Source: JAJDFU01 sp964641965 | Lineage (GTDB): Bacteria > Bacteroidota > Bacteroidia > Chitinophagales > Saprospiraceae | NCBI GenBank assembly: GCA_964641965.1 | Contig: CAZXLD010000019.1 | Location: 16,206 to 80,205 of the forward strand | Length of the DNA: 64,000 nucleotides | Direction of reading: 5' to 3' | Shown: in pieces, positions 1-8,791 of the stretch | How the letters are laid out: each line of letters starts with the position of its first letter | Numbering within the stretch: the first letter of the stretch is position 1 | Notes under the pieces: generated by a model | Told to the model about the DNA's origin: nothing | What the model saw: only the letters and a program-made list of their open reading frames with translations | Databases searched by the model: none | Translations under genes and position numbers: made by a program

Positions 1-2
1 CC

Positions 3-917
3 TCCAGCAAAGCCAGGCGTGCGGCCCCATTGAACCTATGGGCTGCTGTTGCACCATCCCAAGGATTTGGCACCCATATTCTCGAAACGGTGCCCGACTC
101 AAAACAATTGGAAGCGAGCCCTCTGATTCCCGGTTCAGCAAACCAATCAATAGTCTTGCAGAAGAAAGCCATTTTTATACAGGAATATCCGCGTGATCAG
201 ATCCGGAATACGCTATTTATAGGTGTTAGTGGGGCTTTTAATTATAATCAGGTAATCACACCAGCTCAAAATAATTTTGAAATTCCACCTGTTGTTCGAT
301 ACCATAGGGGTTATTCCGCTGGACTTTCCCTGGGTTTGGGATTTAGGAAATGGGAGATTGAGGGCGAATTGGGATACACAAATTATAAGTACTTACCCCA
401 ACAGATCCTCTACCTGGAAGGCAGCCTAGTGGACGGAGTTTATGGTGCAGGAGTTAACAAAGTCGAACTGAATGCTTTCAATTTGGGATTTGGGGCGCGC
501 TATCGGGTACTTTCTGGAGAAAACTGGATTGTTTCAGCAGGTGCCGGAATTCGAATAAATTCCATATTCAGGTCTAATTATTCTGTCGCCACGGCAGATT
601 ATTTCCTGCCGGACTTCCCACTCCGAGAGCCACCTGTTCCTATAAATGGTACTGCCGAGGTAAAGCCAACAGCCCTGGAGGAGAAAGACTATGCCAGCGG
701 TTGGTTGGATAACGGTCCTTTCTTTGAAAACACCTTCCTTTCAGCTAATCTGAATGTAGGAGGTGAAATCTTTTTCTCCAGGAAGTTCAGCTTTTACACC
801 AGAGCCTCTGCACAACCCTTTTTGCCAATCGGGAGAAAAGGAATTGGTCCCGATCGGGATAGAATCCACACGATCAGTTTACAAAGTGGTTTCCGCCTTC
901 GAATCCACCGTAAATGA
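3..917 (+). CDS. 5'-truncated protein with C-terminal outer-membrane beta-barrel
   Basis: The frame is open from the first complete codon and ends at 917, so the true start lies left of the window; the TTG at 30 is only the first possible start inside it. About 305 residues are visible. The first 60 or so are rich in Ser, Pro and Gln and look like a linker. After that come alternating hydrophobic and polar stretches with Gly-rich turns (for example SAGLSLGLGFRKWEIEGE) down to the C-terminus, as in the small porin-like barrels of Bacteroidota. The missing N-terminus would show whether the barrel is fused to another domain. The last 44 bp overlap the convergent hydrolase gene. Function unknown; the barrel call is from strand pattern only. 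Confidence 0.6.
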   Translation, partial: SSKARRAAPLNLWAAVAPSQGFGTHILETVPDSKQLEASPLIPGSANQSIVLQKKAIFIQEYPRDQIRNTLFIGVSGAFNYNQVITPAQNNFEIPPVVRYHRGYSAGLSLGLGFRKWEIEGELGYTNYKYLPQQILYLEGSLVDGVYGAGVNKVELNAFNLGFGARYRVLSGENWIVSAGAGIRINSIFRSNYSVATADYFLPDFPLREPPVPINGTAEVKPTALEEKDYASGWLDNGPFFENTFLSANLNVGGEIFFSRKFSFYTRASAQPFLPIGRKGIGPDRDRIHTISLQSGFRLRIHRK

Positions 918-1713
918 ATCGATCTAAAAAAGGTGTTACTTCCTCCCAATTCGGAATATGCCCCCCTTCATAAATAAACGGCTGTATCTGTGGAATACCT
1001 GCCAGCCAATTCCAAAGTTTTTTCTCTTGGATTAGAGGATCTGTATTCCCCCAGGCCACGCCGATAGGCAACCCGGAAGCTGCTAATAGCTGACTTGAAG
1101 ACTCCATTTGTAGACCCGCTTCCTGCACCGCCCGCCAAGTACCAAATAGTGCAGCCCTTCGATTCGGGTCGCCAAGGTTTCTTCGAATAAATCGCTCTTG
1201 CACAGGATTGATCACTTTCGCCTTTCGCAAAGCAGCAACCAAAGAAAACCATATTTTTTCGCTGCCTGCTGATCGTTCAAGTATCCGAATTAGTTGCTCG
1301 GGTACATAATCTAGCCCCCCTAACCCACTGGTAGCCAATCCATCAGGAGCAAGGAGCACGACTGCATGAAGCCTTGGCAATAAGGAGCCCGCCATAGCCA
1401 GGGCAAAGCGAGCCCCCATACTGTGCCCCAGTAAGGTAAAGCGCTCGCTTCCATTTTTTTTGCGTATGTATTCAATCCCATCCAAAAGCTGCCCCACCGA
1501 ATATTTGGGTTGCATCCATTGCGTTTGCCCGTGGAATGGTAAGTCCGGAGCCATAATCTTGATGCCGGGGGTAACCAATGGTCTGAAGAATGCCCCAGAG
1601 CGAGCGTAGCCATGTATCCCAATTATCAAGTGCTTTCCGGATCCCAAAACTGCTACATGCATTGCCCCATGGTTGACGGCCGGTACGATAAAGGAGGATG
1701 GCATGAAGTTCAA
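874..1713 (-). CDS. alpha/beta-fold hydrolase
   Basis: A 279-residue single-domain alpha/beta hydrolase with no signal peptide, so probably cytoplasmic. The HGYARSG stretch (34-40) fits the oxyanion loop, GHSMG (96-100) carries the nucleophile Ser98, Asp225 lies in the GNTDPLI segment and His252 in GGHIPNW, giving a complete Ser-Asp-His triad in the usual order and spacing. The family includes esterases, lipases and haloperoxidase-like enzymes; the substrate cannot be told. It is transcribed away from the DUF547 lipoprotein gene at 1817, with a 22-bp inverted repeat between them. The start could also be the second Met, three codons later. The 3' end overlaps the barrel gene by 44 bp. Confidence 0.85.
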   Translation of the reverse strand: MNFMPSSFIVPAVNHGAMHVAVLGSGKHLIIGIHGYARSGAFFRPLVTPGIKIMAPDLPFHGQTQWMQPKYSVGQLLDGIEYIRKKNGSERFTLLGHSMGARFALAMAGSLLPRLHAVVLLAPDGLATSGLGGLDYVPEQLIRILERSAGSEKIWFSLVAALRKAKVINPVQERFIRRNLGDPNRRAALFGTWRAVQEAGLQMESSSQLLAASGLPIGVAWGNTDPLIQEKKLWNWLAGIPQIQPFIYEGGHIPNWEEVTPFLDRFIYGGFEGGNHFVN

Positions 1714-1743
1714 AAGTTTGAAGACAAAGCGTTAGGAATCTTA

Positions 1744-1765
1744 CATTGTCTCGATACGGACAATG
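1744..1765. promoter_or_regulatory. inverted repeat in divergent promoter region
   Basis: CATTGTC (1744-1750) and GACAATG (1759-1765) are a perfect 7-bp inverted repeat with an 8-bp spacer, in the 103-bp gap between the divergent hydrolase and DUF547 genes. This is the size and place of a dimeric repressor site. No regulator can be assigned. Confidence 0.35.
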
Positions 1766-1816
1766 GCTCTTCAACTGAATGGAGGATTTACAGTTTCATA
1801 AAAAAACACATCTTTT

Positions 1817-2605
1817 GTGAATCTGGTACACTTTTCCCAAATATTGGTTATCGGTTTGCTGGTGATTCTAGCGGGTTCTTGCCGTATTAAGGAAGTAACT
1901 TCCAACGCAACCCCTATCCGTCATACCGAATGGACGAAATTGCTGAAGCGACATGTAGATGAGCAAGGGTGGGTGGATTATATTGGATTCCAACAGGATA
2001 GCGTATTGTTGAATCAGTATTTACAGAAATTAAGGACCCATCATCCAAACACCTCCTATTGGACCGACAATGAACGAAAAGCTTATTGGATTAATGCGTA
2101 CAATGCTTTTACGATTAAGCTGGTCAGCGACCACTACCCCATATCTGGAATCAAAAAAATTCGACCCGGTTTACCTTTTGTCAATTCCGTCTGGGATATC
2201 AAGTTTATTGAAATTGAAGGAAAAACCTACGATCTGAATAATATCGAACACGGAATTCTTCGGGAACGCTTTGAGGATCCTCGTATACATTTTGCCCTAA
2301 ATTGCGCGTCTGTTTCCTGTCCTGTTTTGAAAAGAGAAGCTTATTCCGCTGATCGGTTGGATCAACAGTTGGAGGAAGCCGGGAATACATTTTTAAGAGA
2401 TCCCTCCAGAAATAAGATAGAACCGGATTTAGTGCAAATTTCTTCCATTTTTAAATGGTTCAGAGGTGATTTCGTTTCCAAGGAACAAGGGCTGATCGAT
2501 TTTCTCAACCGATTTACCCAGGTGCCAATCCATTCAGATGCAAAAATTAAGTATTTGGACTACGATTGGAATTTGAATGATCAGCACTTGCAAAAAGGCC
2601 TTTGA
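1817..2605 (+). CDS. DUF547 domain lipoprotein
   Basis: Begins with GTG at 1817. The N-terminus is hydrophobic and ends in LAGSC (Cys22), a plausible lipobox, so the protein is probably lipid-anchored outside the inner membrane. The rest is one DUF547 domain: the conserved RKAYWINAYNAF segment, the NCASVSCP segment with two cysteines, and the closing LDYDWNLND. The family is widespread and without a proven biochemical activity. A second DUF547 protein lies at 8792, with the matching NAYNLL, VCGAIGCP and YDYDWSLNG motifs, so the two are paralogues with different anchors: a lipid here, a beta-barrel there. The gene stands alone. Confidence 0.8.
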   Translation: MNLVHFSQILVIGLLVILAGSCRIKEVTSNATPIRHTEWTKLLKRHVDEQGWVDYIGFQQDSVLLNQYLQKLRTHHPNTSYWTDNERKAYWINAYNAFTIKLVSDHYPISGIKKIRPGLPFVNSVWDIKFIEIEGKTYDLNNIEHGILRERFEDPRIHFALNCASVSCPVLKREAYSADRLDQQLEEAGNTFLRDPSRNKIEPDLVQISSIFKWFRGDFVSKEQGLIDFLNRFTQVPIHSDAKIKYLDYDWNLNDQHLQKGL

Positions 2606-2710
2606 TCTCGCTTTTCAGATAATTGCCAGCCCGATTTTGATAATGTCGCTTTTCAGGTTAATTTCCTGATCTCAAACCAAGTTATATCTTCTATTCAAAT
2701 CGATCCTAAC

Positions 2711-3526
2711 ATGAAAAGCGTCTCCTTTCTGACTGCCATTTTCTTTCTGTTAACAACTATCCTCCTGCAAGCTCAAGAAGACCAGGTTGCGGTCCTGAAA
2801 GATATGATTATCCGCTCCTATCAAGACCTGGGTTCACTGAATACGGAGACCGGCCTGTCCTACCAACGAAATACCTTTCTCACGGATGATTACAAGGTGC
2901 ACAAACGGGTATTTTACAATGGGGAAGTTTTGGTAAATGATATTGTAGACCGGTCGAGCTACCTGAAAGACCTGGATGATCAGGATTCGCAAGTACTTTC
3001 CGATGAGGCACTTGAATTAGGCGAAATTGATTTTATTCAGGTGACCGGAGATTTGGGAATCGCTAGTTTCCAAGTTGATATTACCTATAAAGAGGACGAT
3101 CTGGTTATCTACAAAGCCAAAGAAACTCGTATCGATCGTTTTAGAAAAGAAGGCGGACAATGGAAATATTATTCCAGCAACTCAGACATCATAGTTACGG
3201 ATATCAATCGCTCTGACTGTACCTATCACCTGTTCTCCGATGGCGGGTCCAATGTTTACCTCAAAGTATTTTATCCTTCGGGCCAAATGTTCGACTCCGA
3301 TTTCCTGGAGGTTCAATTTAAGGATCTAGGACGAGATGATTACGAAATTCGTACAAATAAGGGAGAGCCTCTGCTATGGCAGGATGGTTCTTTGAGTTCC
3401 TATGAGAATAGCAAAACTACCATCACTCCAGTTAAAGCCAAGAGTCGGGTAGAGGTAGCAGAAGCCTTGGTTCTTCAATACTGGAAGGCCCAATGCGCAA
3501 ACGTCAAATCTGTTAAACTGAAGTAA
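2711..3526 (+). CDS. secreted protein of unknown function
   Basis: A 271-residue protein with a clear signal peptide (MKSVSFLTAIFFLLTTILLQAQ) of Bacteroidota type, so exported to the periplasm or beyond. I recognise no domain. The mature part is acidic and contains several Asp-rich patches (VDRSSYLKDLDDQDSQ, TYKEDDL), and has only two cysteines. There is a possible repeat of a beta-rich unit around residues 100-150 (dNTF2-like folds look similar: 'GEIDFIQVTGDLGIASFQVD' followed by 'RIDRFRKEGGQWKYYSSNSD'), which resembles the ending of SnoaL/NTF2-like proteins, but this is tentative. It ends 8 bp before the convergent smpB gene. Confidence 0.7.
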   Translation: MKSVSFLTAIFFLLTTILLQAQEDQVAVLKDMIIRSYQDLGSLNTETGLSYQRNTFLTDDYKVHKRVFYNGEVLVNDIVDRSSYLKDLDDQDSQVLSDEALELGEIDFIQVTGDLGIASFQVDITYKEDDLVIYKAKETRIDRFRKEGGQWKYYSSNSDIIVTDINRSDCTYHLFSDGGSNVYLKVFYPSGQMFDSDFLEVQFKDLGRDDYEIRTNKGEPLLWQDGSLSSYENSKTTITPVKAKSRVEVAEALVLQYWKAQCANVKSVKLK

Positions 3527-3533
3527 TACGGCT

Positions 3534-4010
3534 CTAGATCCGGACCTTTTTCAAGCGTTCCAGATCTCGTTTCTGATCCTTCTTTTTAATGGACTCCCTT
3601 TTATCGAAGTACTTTTTACCCTGTGCCAGGGCGATCTCTACTTTGACCAACCCTCTTTCATTCATGTATAACCGAGTGGGAACGATGGTGAGCCCTCTTT
3701 CCTTGGCCCTTTTATGCAGTTTCTTCAGCTCCTGTCTTTTGAGTAAAAGTTTGCGAGGCCTTCTTGCCTCGTGATTTGCATAGTTTCCATTTTCGTATTC
3801 AGCAATAAACAGGCTCCTTACCCAGAGTTCATCCTTTTTGAATACACAATAGGCATCTCGCAGATTGACCTTTCCTTGCCGAATGGATTTTACCTCGGTA
3901 CCCTGGAGCATAATTCCAGCCTCCACTACCTCTAAAAACCGATACTCAAACGAAGCACGTTTGTTCGGAATATCAATTGCGTATTCGGATTGCTTCTTTT
4001 TCTTTGCCAT
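3534..4010 (-). CDS. smpB: SsrA-binding protein SmpB
   Basis: SmpB binds tmRNA and brings it to stalled ribosomes for trans-translation. The 158 residues match the family end to end: NKRASFEYRFLEVVEAGI at the start, the GTEVKSIRQGKVNLRDAY core, the HKRAKERGLTIVPTRLYMN region and a Lys/Arg-rich C-terminal tail (KKYFDKRESIKKKDQKRD) that becomes helical on the ribosome. Length is normal. The tmRNA gene itself is not in this window. The gene is followed at 4114 by a YbjQ-type gene on the same strand 103 bp upstream. Confidence 0.97.
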   Translation of the reverse strand: MAKKKKQSEYAIDIPNKRASFEYRFLEVVEAGIMLQGTEVKSIRQGKVNLRDAYCVFKKDELWVRSLFIAEYENGNYANHEARRPRKLLLKRQELKKLHKRAKERGLTIVPTRLYMNERGLVKVEIALAQGKKYFDKRESIKKKDQKRDLERLKKVRI

Positions 4011-4113
4011 ATGCTCTTCCCTTCCTTTCGCTATCGGATCAATAACCTCAAAACGGATACAATCGTTCGATCAAGGCGGAAATGCCCTCAGATCAGGAAC
4101 TATTTCCATTCCA

Positions 4114-4434
4114 TTAGACCTTTTGAAGCCGCACTGCCGTGCCGTAGGCCAAAATCTCCGAGCATCCCTGCATTACCATCGCCGTAGTAAAACGGACATT
4201 CACAATGCCATCGGCTCCCATCCGTTCGGCATCTGCACGCATTCGAGCAATGGCTTGTTCGCGGGCATCTGCCATTAATCGGGTATATTCAGATATTTCC
4301 CCCCCTACAATATTCTTCAGTCCGGCAAAAATATCACGACCGATATTTCTTGCCCTGACAGTACTCCCTCGTGCGATATCCAGCACTTCAATTATTTCAT
4401 ATCCAGGGATGGATTCGGTATTGCTGATAATCAT
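4114..4434 (-). CDS. YbjQ / UPF0145 family protein
   Basis: A 106-residue protein matching the YbjQ (heavy-metal-binding-domain, UPF0145) family over its full length: the opening TESIPGYEIIEVL, the GSTVRARNIGRDI segment, the MADAREQAIARMRADAERMGA helix and the closing GADGIVNVRF...GTAVRL. Members form pentamers in crystal structures but have no settled role. It lies between smpB and the DPP IV gene, all on the minus strand, with gaps of about 100 and 85 bp, so joint transcription is possible but not shown. Confidence 0.88.
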   Translation of the reverse strand: MIISNTESIPGYEIIEVLDIARGSTVRARNIGRDIFAGLKNIVGGEISEYTRLMADAREQAIARMRADAERMGADGIVNVRFTTAMVMQGCSEILAYGTAVRLQKV

Positions 4435-4519
4435 AATAGGGTGATGTTTGGGTACTGAAGAGCCGGGCTACTTACTCCTTAGAACCGGTCCGGCTTTCAG
4501 CTGTAAAGTAATTTATGGA

Positions 4520-6745
4520 TCATGGCCTGGAAGGCTCCTGGTTGGAATTCATCAGGTTTCCAGTCTTGAGCCTCTCGTTCAAGAAATTGGTCATCTTAGT
4601 ATACAGGTGCAGCCTGGTATTACCTCCGTAAATTCCATGGTTCCGATTGGGATAATAATAGGTGTCAAATTGCTTGTTTGCTTCCACAAGTGCATTCACC
4701 ATTTCGGCAGAATTCTGGAAATGTACATTATCATCTGTGGTCCCATGTACCAATAAATAGTTTCCGCGCAGGCGATCCGCAAAATTGACGGGAGAATTAT
4801 CGCGGTATCCTTCTGGATTTTCCTGTACCGTCTGCATATACCGCTCGGTGTAGATCGTATCGTACCATTTCCAATTCGTTACCGGTGCTACAGCGATGGC
4901 AGCTTTGAATACATCATTTCCTTTAAACAAGCAAAGAGAGGACATATACCCCCCATAACTCCAACCAAAAATCCCGATTCGATTAGAATCCGCATAGGGA
5001 AGGCTTCCCAAATACTTAGCCGCTTCAATTTGGTCAATAGTTTCATAATGCCCCAGCTGGCCATAAGTCATTTTTTTAAACTCCTCTCCTCTTCCTCCAG
5101 TACCTCGATTATCCACGCAAGCAATTAAATACCCCTGTTGGGCCAGGTATTGAAACCACCAGTATCGGCTTCCCTTCCAACTGTCAGTCCCCTGCTGACT
5201 TCCCGGCCCCCCGTATAGATACATAAACACTGGATACTCTTTGCTTTCATCAAAGTTGGGCGGCTTAATCATATACCCATTCAGTTCCACCCCTTCAGAA
5301 GTAGAAAACTGAAAAAACTCAGCTGGTTGTGGCTGGTACTCCTCGATGACTTCTTCGAGCTGATCATTGTCCTCAATCATTCGGACCAGTTGACCTTTTC
5401 GATCATATACTGCATAGGTGCTAGGAGTATTGAGGGTACTTCGATTGAGCACGTAATAATCAAAGGTGCTGCTGAATTGAGCTGTGTTCCAACCCGGTTC
5501 ACCCGCTTCGATTCGTTTACTCCCCCCATCAAGACCAAAGCTGTAAATCTGGCGCTCCATTGGAGAAGCCTCGGCCGCTTGAAAATAGACTCGTTGGTTC
5601 GCTTCGTCAAATCCGTAAAACTGGGTCACTTCCCATTCCCCTTGGGTCAATTGTCGTTTGACCTTTCCCTCCATGTCGTACAAATAAATATGCCGAAAAC
5701 CATCCATCTCGCTGGTCATGATAAAACGCGTTCCTCCTTCGAGAAATACAATATTATCCAGTTGCGCTTCCTCGATATAGTATTTATTTCTCTCGTCGAG
5801 CAAAACCCGTGAATTTCCACTGGATGCATTTACTAATACCAGTTCCAGGTGATTCTGATGGCGGTTCATCCGGGTGACACACAACTGATTGGGGTCCTTG
5901 GTCCATCTGATTCTTGGAAAATACTCAGTATCCGACCCTTCTACCTTTAACTTTTGTACGCGCCTCTTCTCCAGATCATATAAATGGACCGTCACAGTCG
6001 AATTTTCTTCTCCTACTTTAGGGTATTTGAAAGTTTCGTATTCGGGATAAGTTCCACCTCGGTGGAAGGTCATGGTAAATTCCTTAACATTGGTTTCGTC
6101 AAACCGAAGGAATCCAATGCGACGGCTATCGGGTGACCATTCGAAAGCCTTGGCCAAGGCAAATTCTTCCTCATACACCCAATCGGTAGCACCATTGATA
6201 ATCTCATTTGATTTCCCGTCGGATGTTATTTGTACCAGTTCTCCACTCGATAGGTCCTTCCAGTACAAATTGTTTCCGTACACGAATGCGATCTTGTTCC
6301 CATCCGGACTAAGTGTGGCGTAGCGAATTTTTCCGTCTTCAAAAACTCGATCGAGCTTTCCATTTTCAGTATTAAATATGAAAAAATAGGCTCTGGAAGA
6401 TCTCCTGTAAATCCGTTCACGTTCGGCCTGGATCAAGATCTTTTTTTCCTGAGGTCCAAAGGAATAAGCGGATAAACGGCCTGAAAACCCATCTATTCCA
6501 GCTAACGCGCTTCCATCAAGCAAGGTGTCCACAGGTGCTCCTGTAGTTAAGTCAAATTTGACGATTGAATTGAAAGTCAATCGGGTATAATGCCGTCCGT
6601 CCTGCAGGAAATTAAACCCGGGAACGGTTCGGGCAGAAAAGGTATTATCCTTGAAGATTGTCTCTAGGTCAATGTTCTTTTGAGCCGTGAGTAGGGAAAT
6701 CGCTCCTAAAAAAAGAAGCCCAAAAGTCAACTTGATTGTGTGCAT
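4520..6745 (-). CDS. S9B dipeptidyl peptidase IV-type peptidase
   Basis: A 741-residue exported serine peptidase that removes X-Pro or X-Ala dipeptides from peptide N-termini. I start it at the ATG at 6745, because it begins a proper signal peptide (MHTIKLTFGLLFLGAISLLTAQ) and the 17 upstream in-frame residues do not. The N-terminal part is an eight-bladed propeller; the DWVYEEEF motif carries the paired glutamates that hold the substrate amino group. The C-terminal alpha/beta hydrolase domain has GWSYGG (Ser about 596), HGTTDDNVHF (Asp about 671-672) and RNHGIYG (His about 703). A tail after NERLKTG is short and Ser/Asn-rich. A perfect -7 box lies 72 bp upstream. Confidence 0.93.
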   Translation of the reverse strand: MHTIKLTFGLLFLGAISLLTAQKNIDLETIFKDNTFSARTVPGFNFLQDGRHYTRLTFNSIVKFDLTTGAPVDTLLDGSALAGIDGFSGRLSAYSFGPQEKKILIQAERERIYRRSSRAYFFIFNTENGKLDRVFEDGKIRYATLSPDGNKIAFVYGNNLYWKDLSSGELVQITSDGKSNEIINGATDWVYEEEFALAKAFEWSPDSRRIGFLRFDETNVKEFTMTFHRGGTYPEYETFKYPKVGEENSTVTVHLYDLEKRRVQKLKVEGSDTEYFPRIRWTKDPNQLCVTRMNRHQNHLELVLVNASSGNSRVLLDERNKYYIEEAQLDNIVFLEGGTRFIMTSEMDGFRHIYLYDMEGKVKRQLTQGEWEVTQFYGFDEANQRVYFQAAEASPMERQIYSFGLDGGSKRIEAGEPGWNTAQFSSTFDYYVLNRSTLNTPSTYAVYDRKGQLVRMIEDNDQLEEVIEEYQPQPAEFFQFSTSEGVELNGYMIKPPNFDESKEYPVFMYLYGGPGSQQGTDSWKGSRYWWFQYLAQQGYLIACVDNRGTGGRGEEFKKMTYGQLGHYETIDQIEAAKYLGSLPYADSNRIGIFGWSYGGYMSSLCLFKGNDVFKAAIAVAPVTNWKWYDTIYTERYMQTVQENPEGYRDNSPVNFADRLRGNYLLVHGTTDDNVHFQNSAEMVNALVEANKQFDTYYYPNRNHGIYGGNTRLHLYTKMTNFLNERLKTGNLMNSNQEPSRP

Positions 6746-6816
6746 TGGAAAAAATTTCTGAAAAATTAGAAGAAGCATACATATACTATCTGGCAACTAT
6801 TCGACTTGTACTGACA

Positions 6817-6824
6817 CAAATTTA
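6817..6824 (-). promoter_or_regulatory. -7 promoter box for the DPP IV gene
   Basis: Read on the minus strand this is TAAATTTG, a perfect match to the Bacteroidota -7 element TAnnTTTG. It would start transcription near 6810, leaving a leader of about 65 nt. No TTG is seen at the expected -33 distance. Confidence 0.4.
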
Positions 6825-6869
6825 AAATGACCTATTTAAAACCGGAGAAAACAGCCAAACTTGGTCAGC

Positions 6870-6888
6870 CCCGACGACAAGTGTCGGG
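6870..6888 (-). repeat. GC-rich hairpin
   Basis: CCCGAC (6870-6875) and GTCGGG (6883-6888) form a perfect 6-bp stem around GACAAGT; on the other strand the inner bases can re-pair as CGACA-CT-TGTCG. It lies between the PrpR-like gene and the DPP IV promoter. Without a T-run it is not a typical terminator and may be part of a dispersed repeat. Confidence 0.4.
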
Positions 6889-6900
6889 ATCAAGGACATT

Positions 6901-6959
6901 ATACCATTTCAAGAAATGCTGTATTTAAGTGACAGGCCGTTTTCAACTTAAAATGGTAT
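6901..6959 (-). repeat. short inverted-repeat element at the 3' end of the PrpR-like gene
   Basis: ATACCATTTCAAG (6901-6913) and CTTAAAATGGTAT (6947-6959) are inverted repeats matching at 12 of 13 positions, with a 33-bp loop. The arm abuts the stop codon of the regulator gene (6959-6961), so the transcript could fold into a strong 3' stem. The arms resemble the ATACCGTTTTAAA ends of the 162-bp elements at 11774 and 46042, suggesting a related but much shorter element. Confidence 0.5.
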
Positions 6960-8446
6960 TATTTCAATAGTTTCTTCAGGCGCTCTTGAATACTTTGATA
7001 CTCCCTTCTTTTTTCTATGATCGTTGGAGGAGCAGCTCGTTCTGTACAGTCTTCCAAGCTACATCTTTCACAGGTTTTATTGACTTCTCGGTGCAATATT
7101 GATGGATCATCGAGAAAGTGGACCATCTTCCTGGTTTGCTCGTCGATCATAAGGCCCAAGGTCACACTTACATTTTTATCGGGAGAAGGATAACCGGGTC
7201 GGGCCAAGGTAATACAAAGATATTCATCTTCTGTTCCATGGAAGCGGGACCGCTGGGCACGGACAATAGTCTCTACAAACTTACCTTCCTGTTGGAGGTG
7301 ATTCAGGTCGTGGAGCAGGGATAGCGCGACCCATCGTCTACAATAATGCTCCAGCAGCTGATTGCCGTGGGGCGGATGCCTTTGGTTGAGATGCAATTCG
7401 CGGTCCATGGTGAAGTAGCCTTTTTCAGGATCGTGGAGAAACCGCAGGAAAAAAAGGTTTTTTAGTCCGAAAAATTGGGGAAGGATGTTGGTGAGCCGGT
7501 GGTAAAAGGTCTCCGGAGTAACATCGTACTTCCGCATGATATTGAGAAAAGCCTCTCCCTCCCATTTAGGCTGGGACAGGAACGCTTGAAGGTCTTGTCG
7601 AAAGGGGTGCTGAGGCAGTAAAAGTGCTGCAGAAAAATAGATTGCCTTTGAATGGTTGAGTACTTCTTCGAATACCCTGCCACGCAGAATGGAAGAGGTA
7701 TTTGCTCGTTCCTGCAACCCCAACCATTGGAAACCAAGTTCTTTGCCTAGCTGAAAGGTTCTTTGCCGATTATTGAGCCGACTGTGCAGCAATAAATTTC
7801 TCTTTTTGGGGATGTAAAGCGACCGGAGCTTGTTGAGTTCCGGGTATTTATCCAATCCACCTTCAACAATGGTATAACCATAGTGACGCTCCAGCAGCCC
7901 ATTTAATTGAAGTATAGGGATGGGACGCTCCACTGAAATTTTAAACTTGAGCGTAAAGGCATTAACGGCATCCTCCAAGTCCTGAAAGAAATTATTATTC
8001 ATTTCCAGGTACGAACGCAATGCGCCGAAATAAAAATTCTCTTCTCGAAGCGCATAATTACGTGAAATTTCCAACAGGGTAGAAATAAAGGCCCCTACCC
8101 GATCCGGTGAGTTTGCGATGATCTCAACCACCTTTCCCAGTTCGATGCCGAAAAGGTCCAATGGAAGCTCATTCAGAAAATTGGATTTTAGCAAATCTGA
8201 AATAGGTGAAAGCCCTTTTTGTAAATTACCGGAGGTAAGGTCCCGAAAGGTGGTCCCAAGGCAATCAGCCAGGATGTATAGCTTTTCTTCTTTGGGAAAC
8301 TTTTTACCCTTTTCGATTTCATTCAGGTAAGAAATCGACATACCGGTTGCTGTAGAAAGTTCGGCAAAGGATAATCGCTGCTCCTGCCGAAGTTGTTTGA
8401 CTTTTAACCCCAGAATTATGCGTTCGTTTTGCGATTTGACGCCCAT
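6959..8446 (-). CDS. PrpR/RamB/ScfR-like XRE regulator of acyl-CoA metabolism
   Basis: A 495-residue transcription factor. I start it at 8446 (MGVKSQNER), since the 29 residues upstream lie across the promoter and operator. Residues 13-70 are an XRE helix-turn-helix (LRQEQRLSFAELSTATGMS, then LNEIEKGKKFP). The middle resembles the IrrE/M78 peptidase-like domain, but the HExxH motif reads GKELGF (about 234-239): both His are lost, so it is a sensor rather than a peptidase, as in RamB and PrpR. The C-terminal part fits DUF2083, with CERCSLEDC near the end. Known relatives control propionate, acetate or short-chain acyl-CoA genes. Its promoter holds the same palindrome as the acyl-CoA dehydrogenase promoter at 63.1 kb. 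Confidence 0.85.
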   Translation of the reverse strand: MGVKSQNERIILGLKVKQLRQEQRLSFAELSTATGMSISYLNEIEKGKKFPKEEKLYILADCLGTTFRDLTSGNLQKGLSPISDLLKSNFLNELPLDLFGIELGKVVEIIANSPDRVGAFISTLLEISRNYALREENFYFGALRSYLEMNNNFFQDLEDAVNAFTLKFKISVERPIPILQLNGLLERHYGYTIVEGGLDKYPELNKLRSLYIPKKRNLLLHSRLNNRQRTFQLGKELGFQWLGLQERANTSSILRGRVFEEVLNHSKAIYFSAALLLPQHPFRQDLQAFLSQPKWEGEAFLNIMRKYDVTPETFYHRLTNILPQFFGLKNLFFLRFLHDPEKGYFTMDRELHLNQRHPPHGNQLLEHYCRRWVALSLLHDLNHLQQEGKFVETIVRAQRSRFHGTEDEYLCITLARPGYPSPDKNVSVTLGLMIDEQTRKMVHFLDDPSILHREVNKTCERCSLEDCTERAAPPTIIEKRREYQSIQERLKKLLK

Positions 8447-8791
8447 AACTCGAAATAAAGCAATAAAAAGCGAATTTTCGCAATAAAAATGAGCTACCAG
8501 AATCACTATATGCTGTCTTGAGCGAAAACTCACCGATTATCCTCAATATTGCCAAGCAAATTAAAAGCTAGCAAGCGGAGCACCTGGCGAAAAGTACCCA
8601 ACCAGGCATAAGCAATAAGACGAGCCCATTCCATGTACAAGGAAAAGCTATCCTTTCATACCCATTAAGATTTAGGTAAGAATTCGATGTCTTCAATGTG
8701 ACAACATCTATCCGCTCACTATCTCAATTTGGAGTCAACAAAATGCTCGGTACACTTATTTTGTCCATAACCCATTCAAGTTGAGCCGCTA
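8447..8791. other. divergent intergenic region
   Basis: 345 bp between the PrpR-like gene (minus) and the DUF547-barrel gene (plus). The left end holds the operator at 8460-8489. Towards the plus-strand gene there is TTTG (8728) and TTATTTTG (8756-8763), a loose promoter candidate with spacing longer than usual. I see no RNA gene or ORF worth calling. Confidence 0.5.
8460..8489. promoter_or_regulatory. probable autoregulatory operator of the PrpR-like gene
   Basis: The 12-bp dyad GCGAATTTTCGC (8470-8481) has arms GCGAA/TTCGC around two bases. It is framed by two direct copies of GCAATAAAAA (8460-8469 and 8480-8489), spaced 20 bp. It sits 24 bp upstream of the chosen start, where a bound protein would block transcription. 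The dyad recurs twice upstream of the acyl-CoA dehydrogenase gene. Confidence 0.6.

Noticed and set aside
1612..1890. 92-codon frame at the hydrolase/DUF547 boundary
   Set aside because: Overlaps the start of both real genes and has no signal or domain.
3865..4278. 137-codon plus-strand frame across smpB
   Set aside because: Runs antisense through smpB and the YbjQ-type gene without features of its own.
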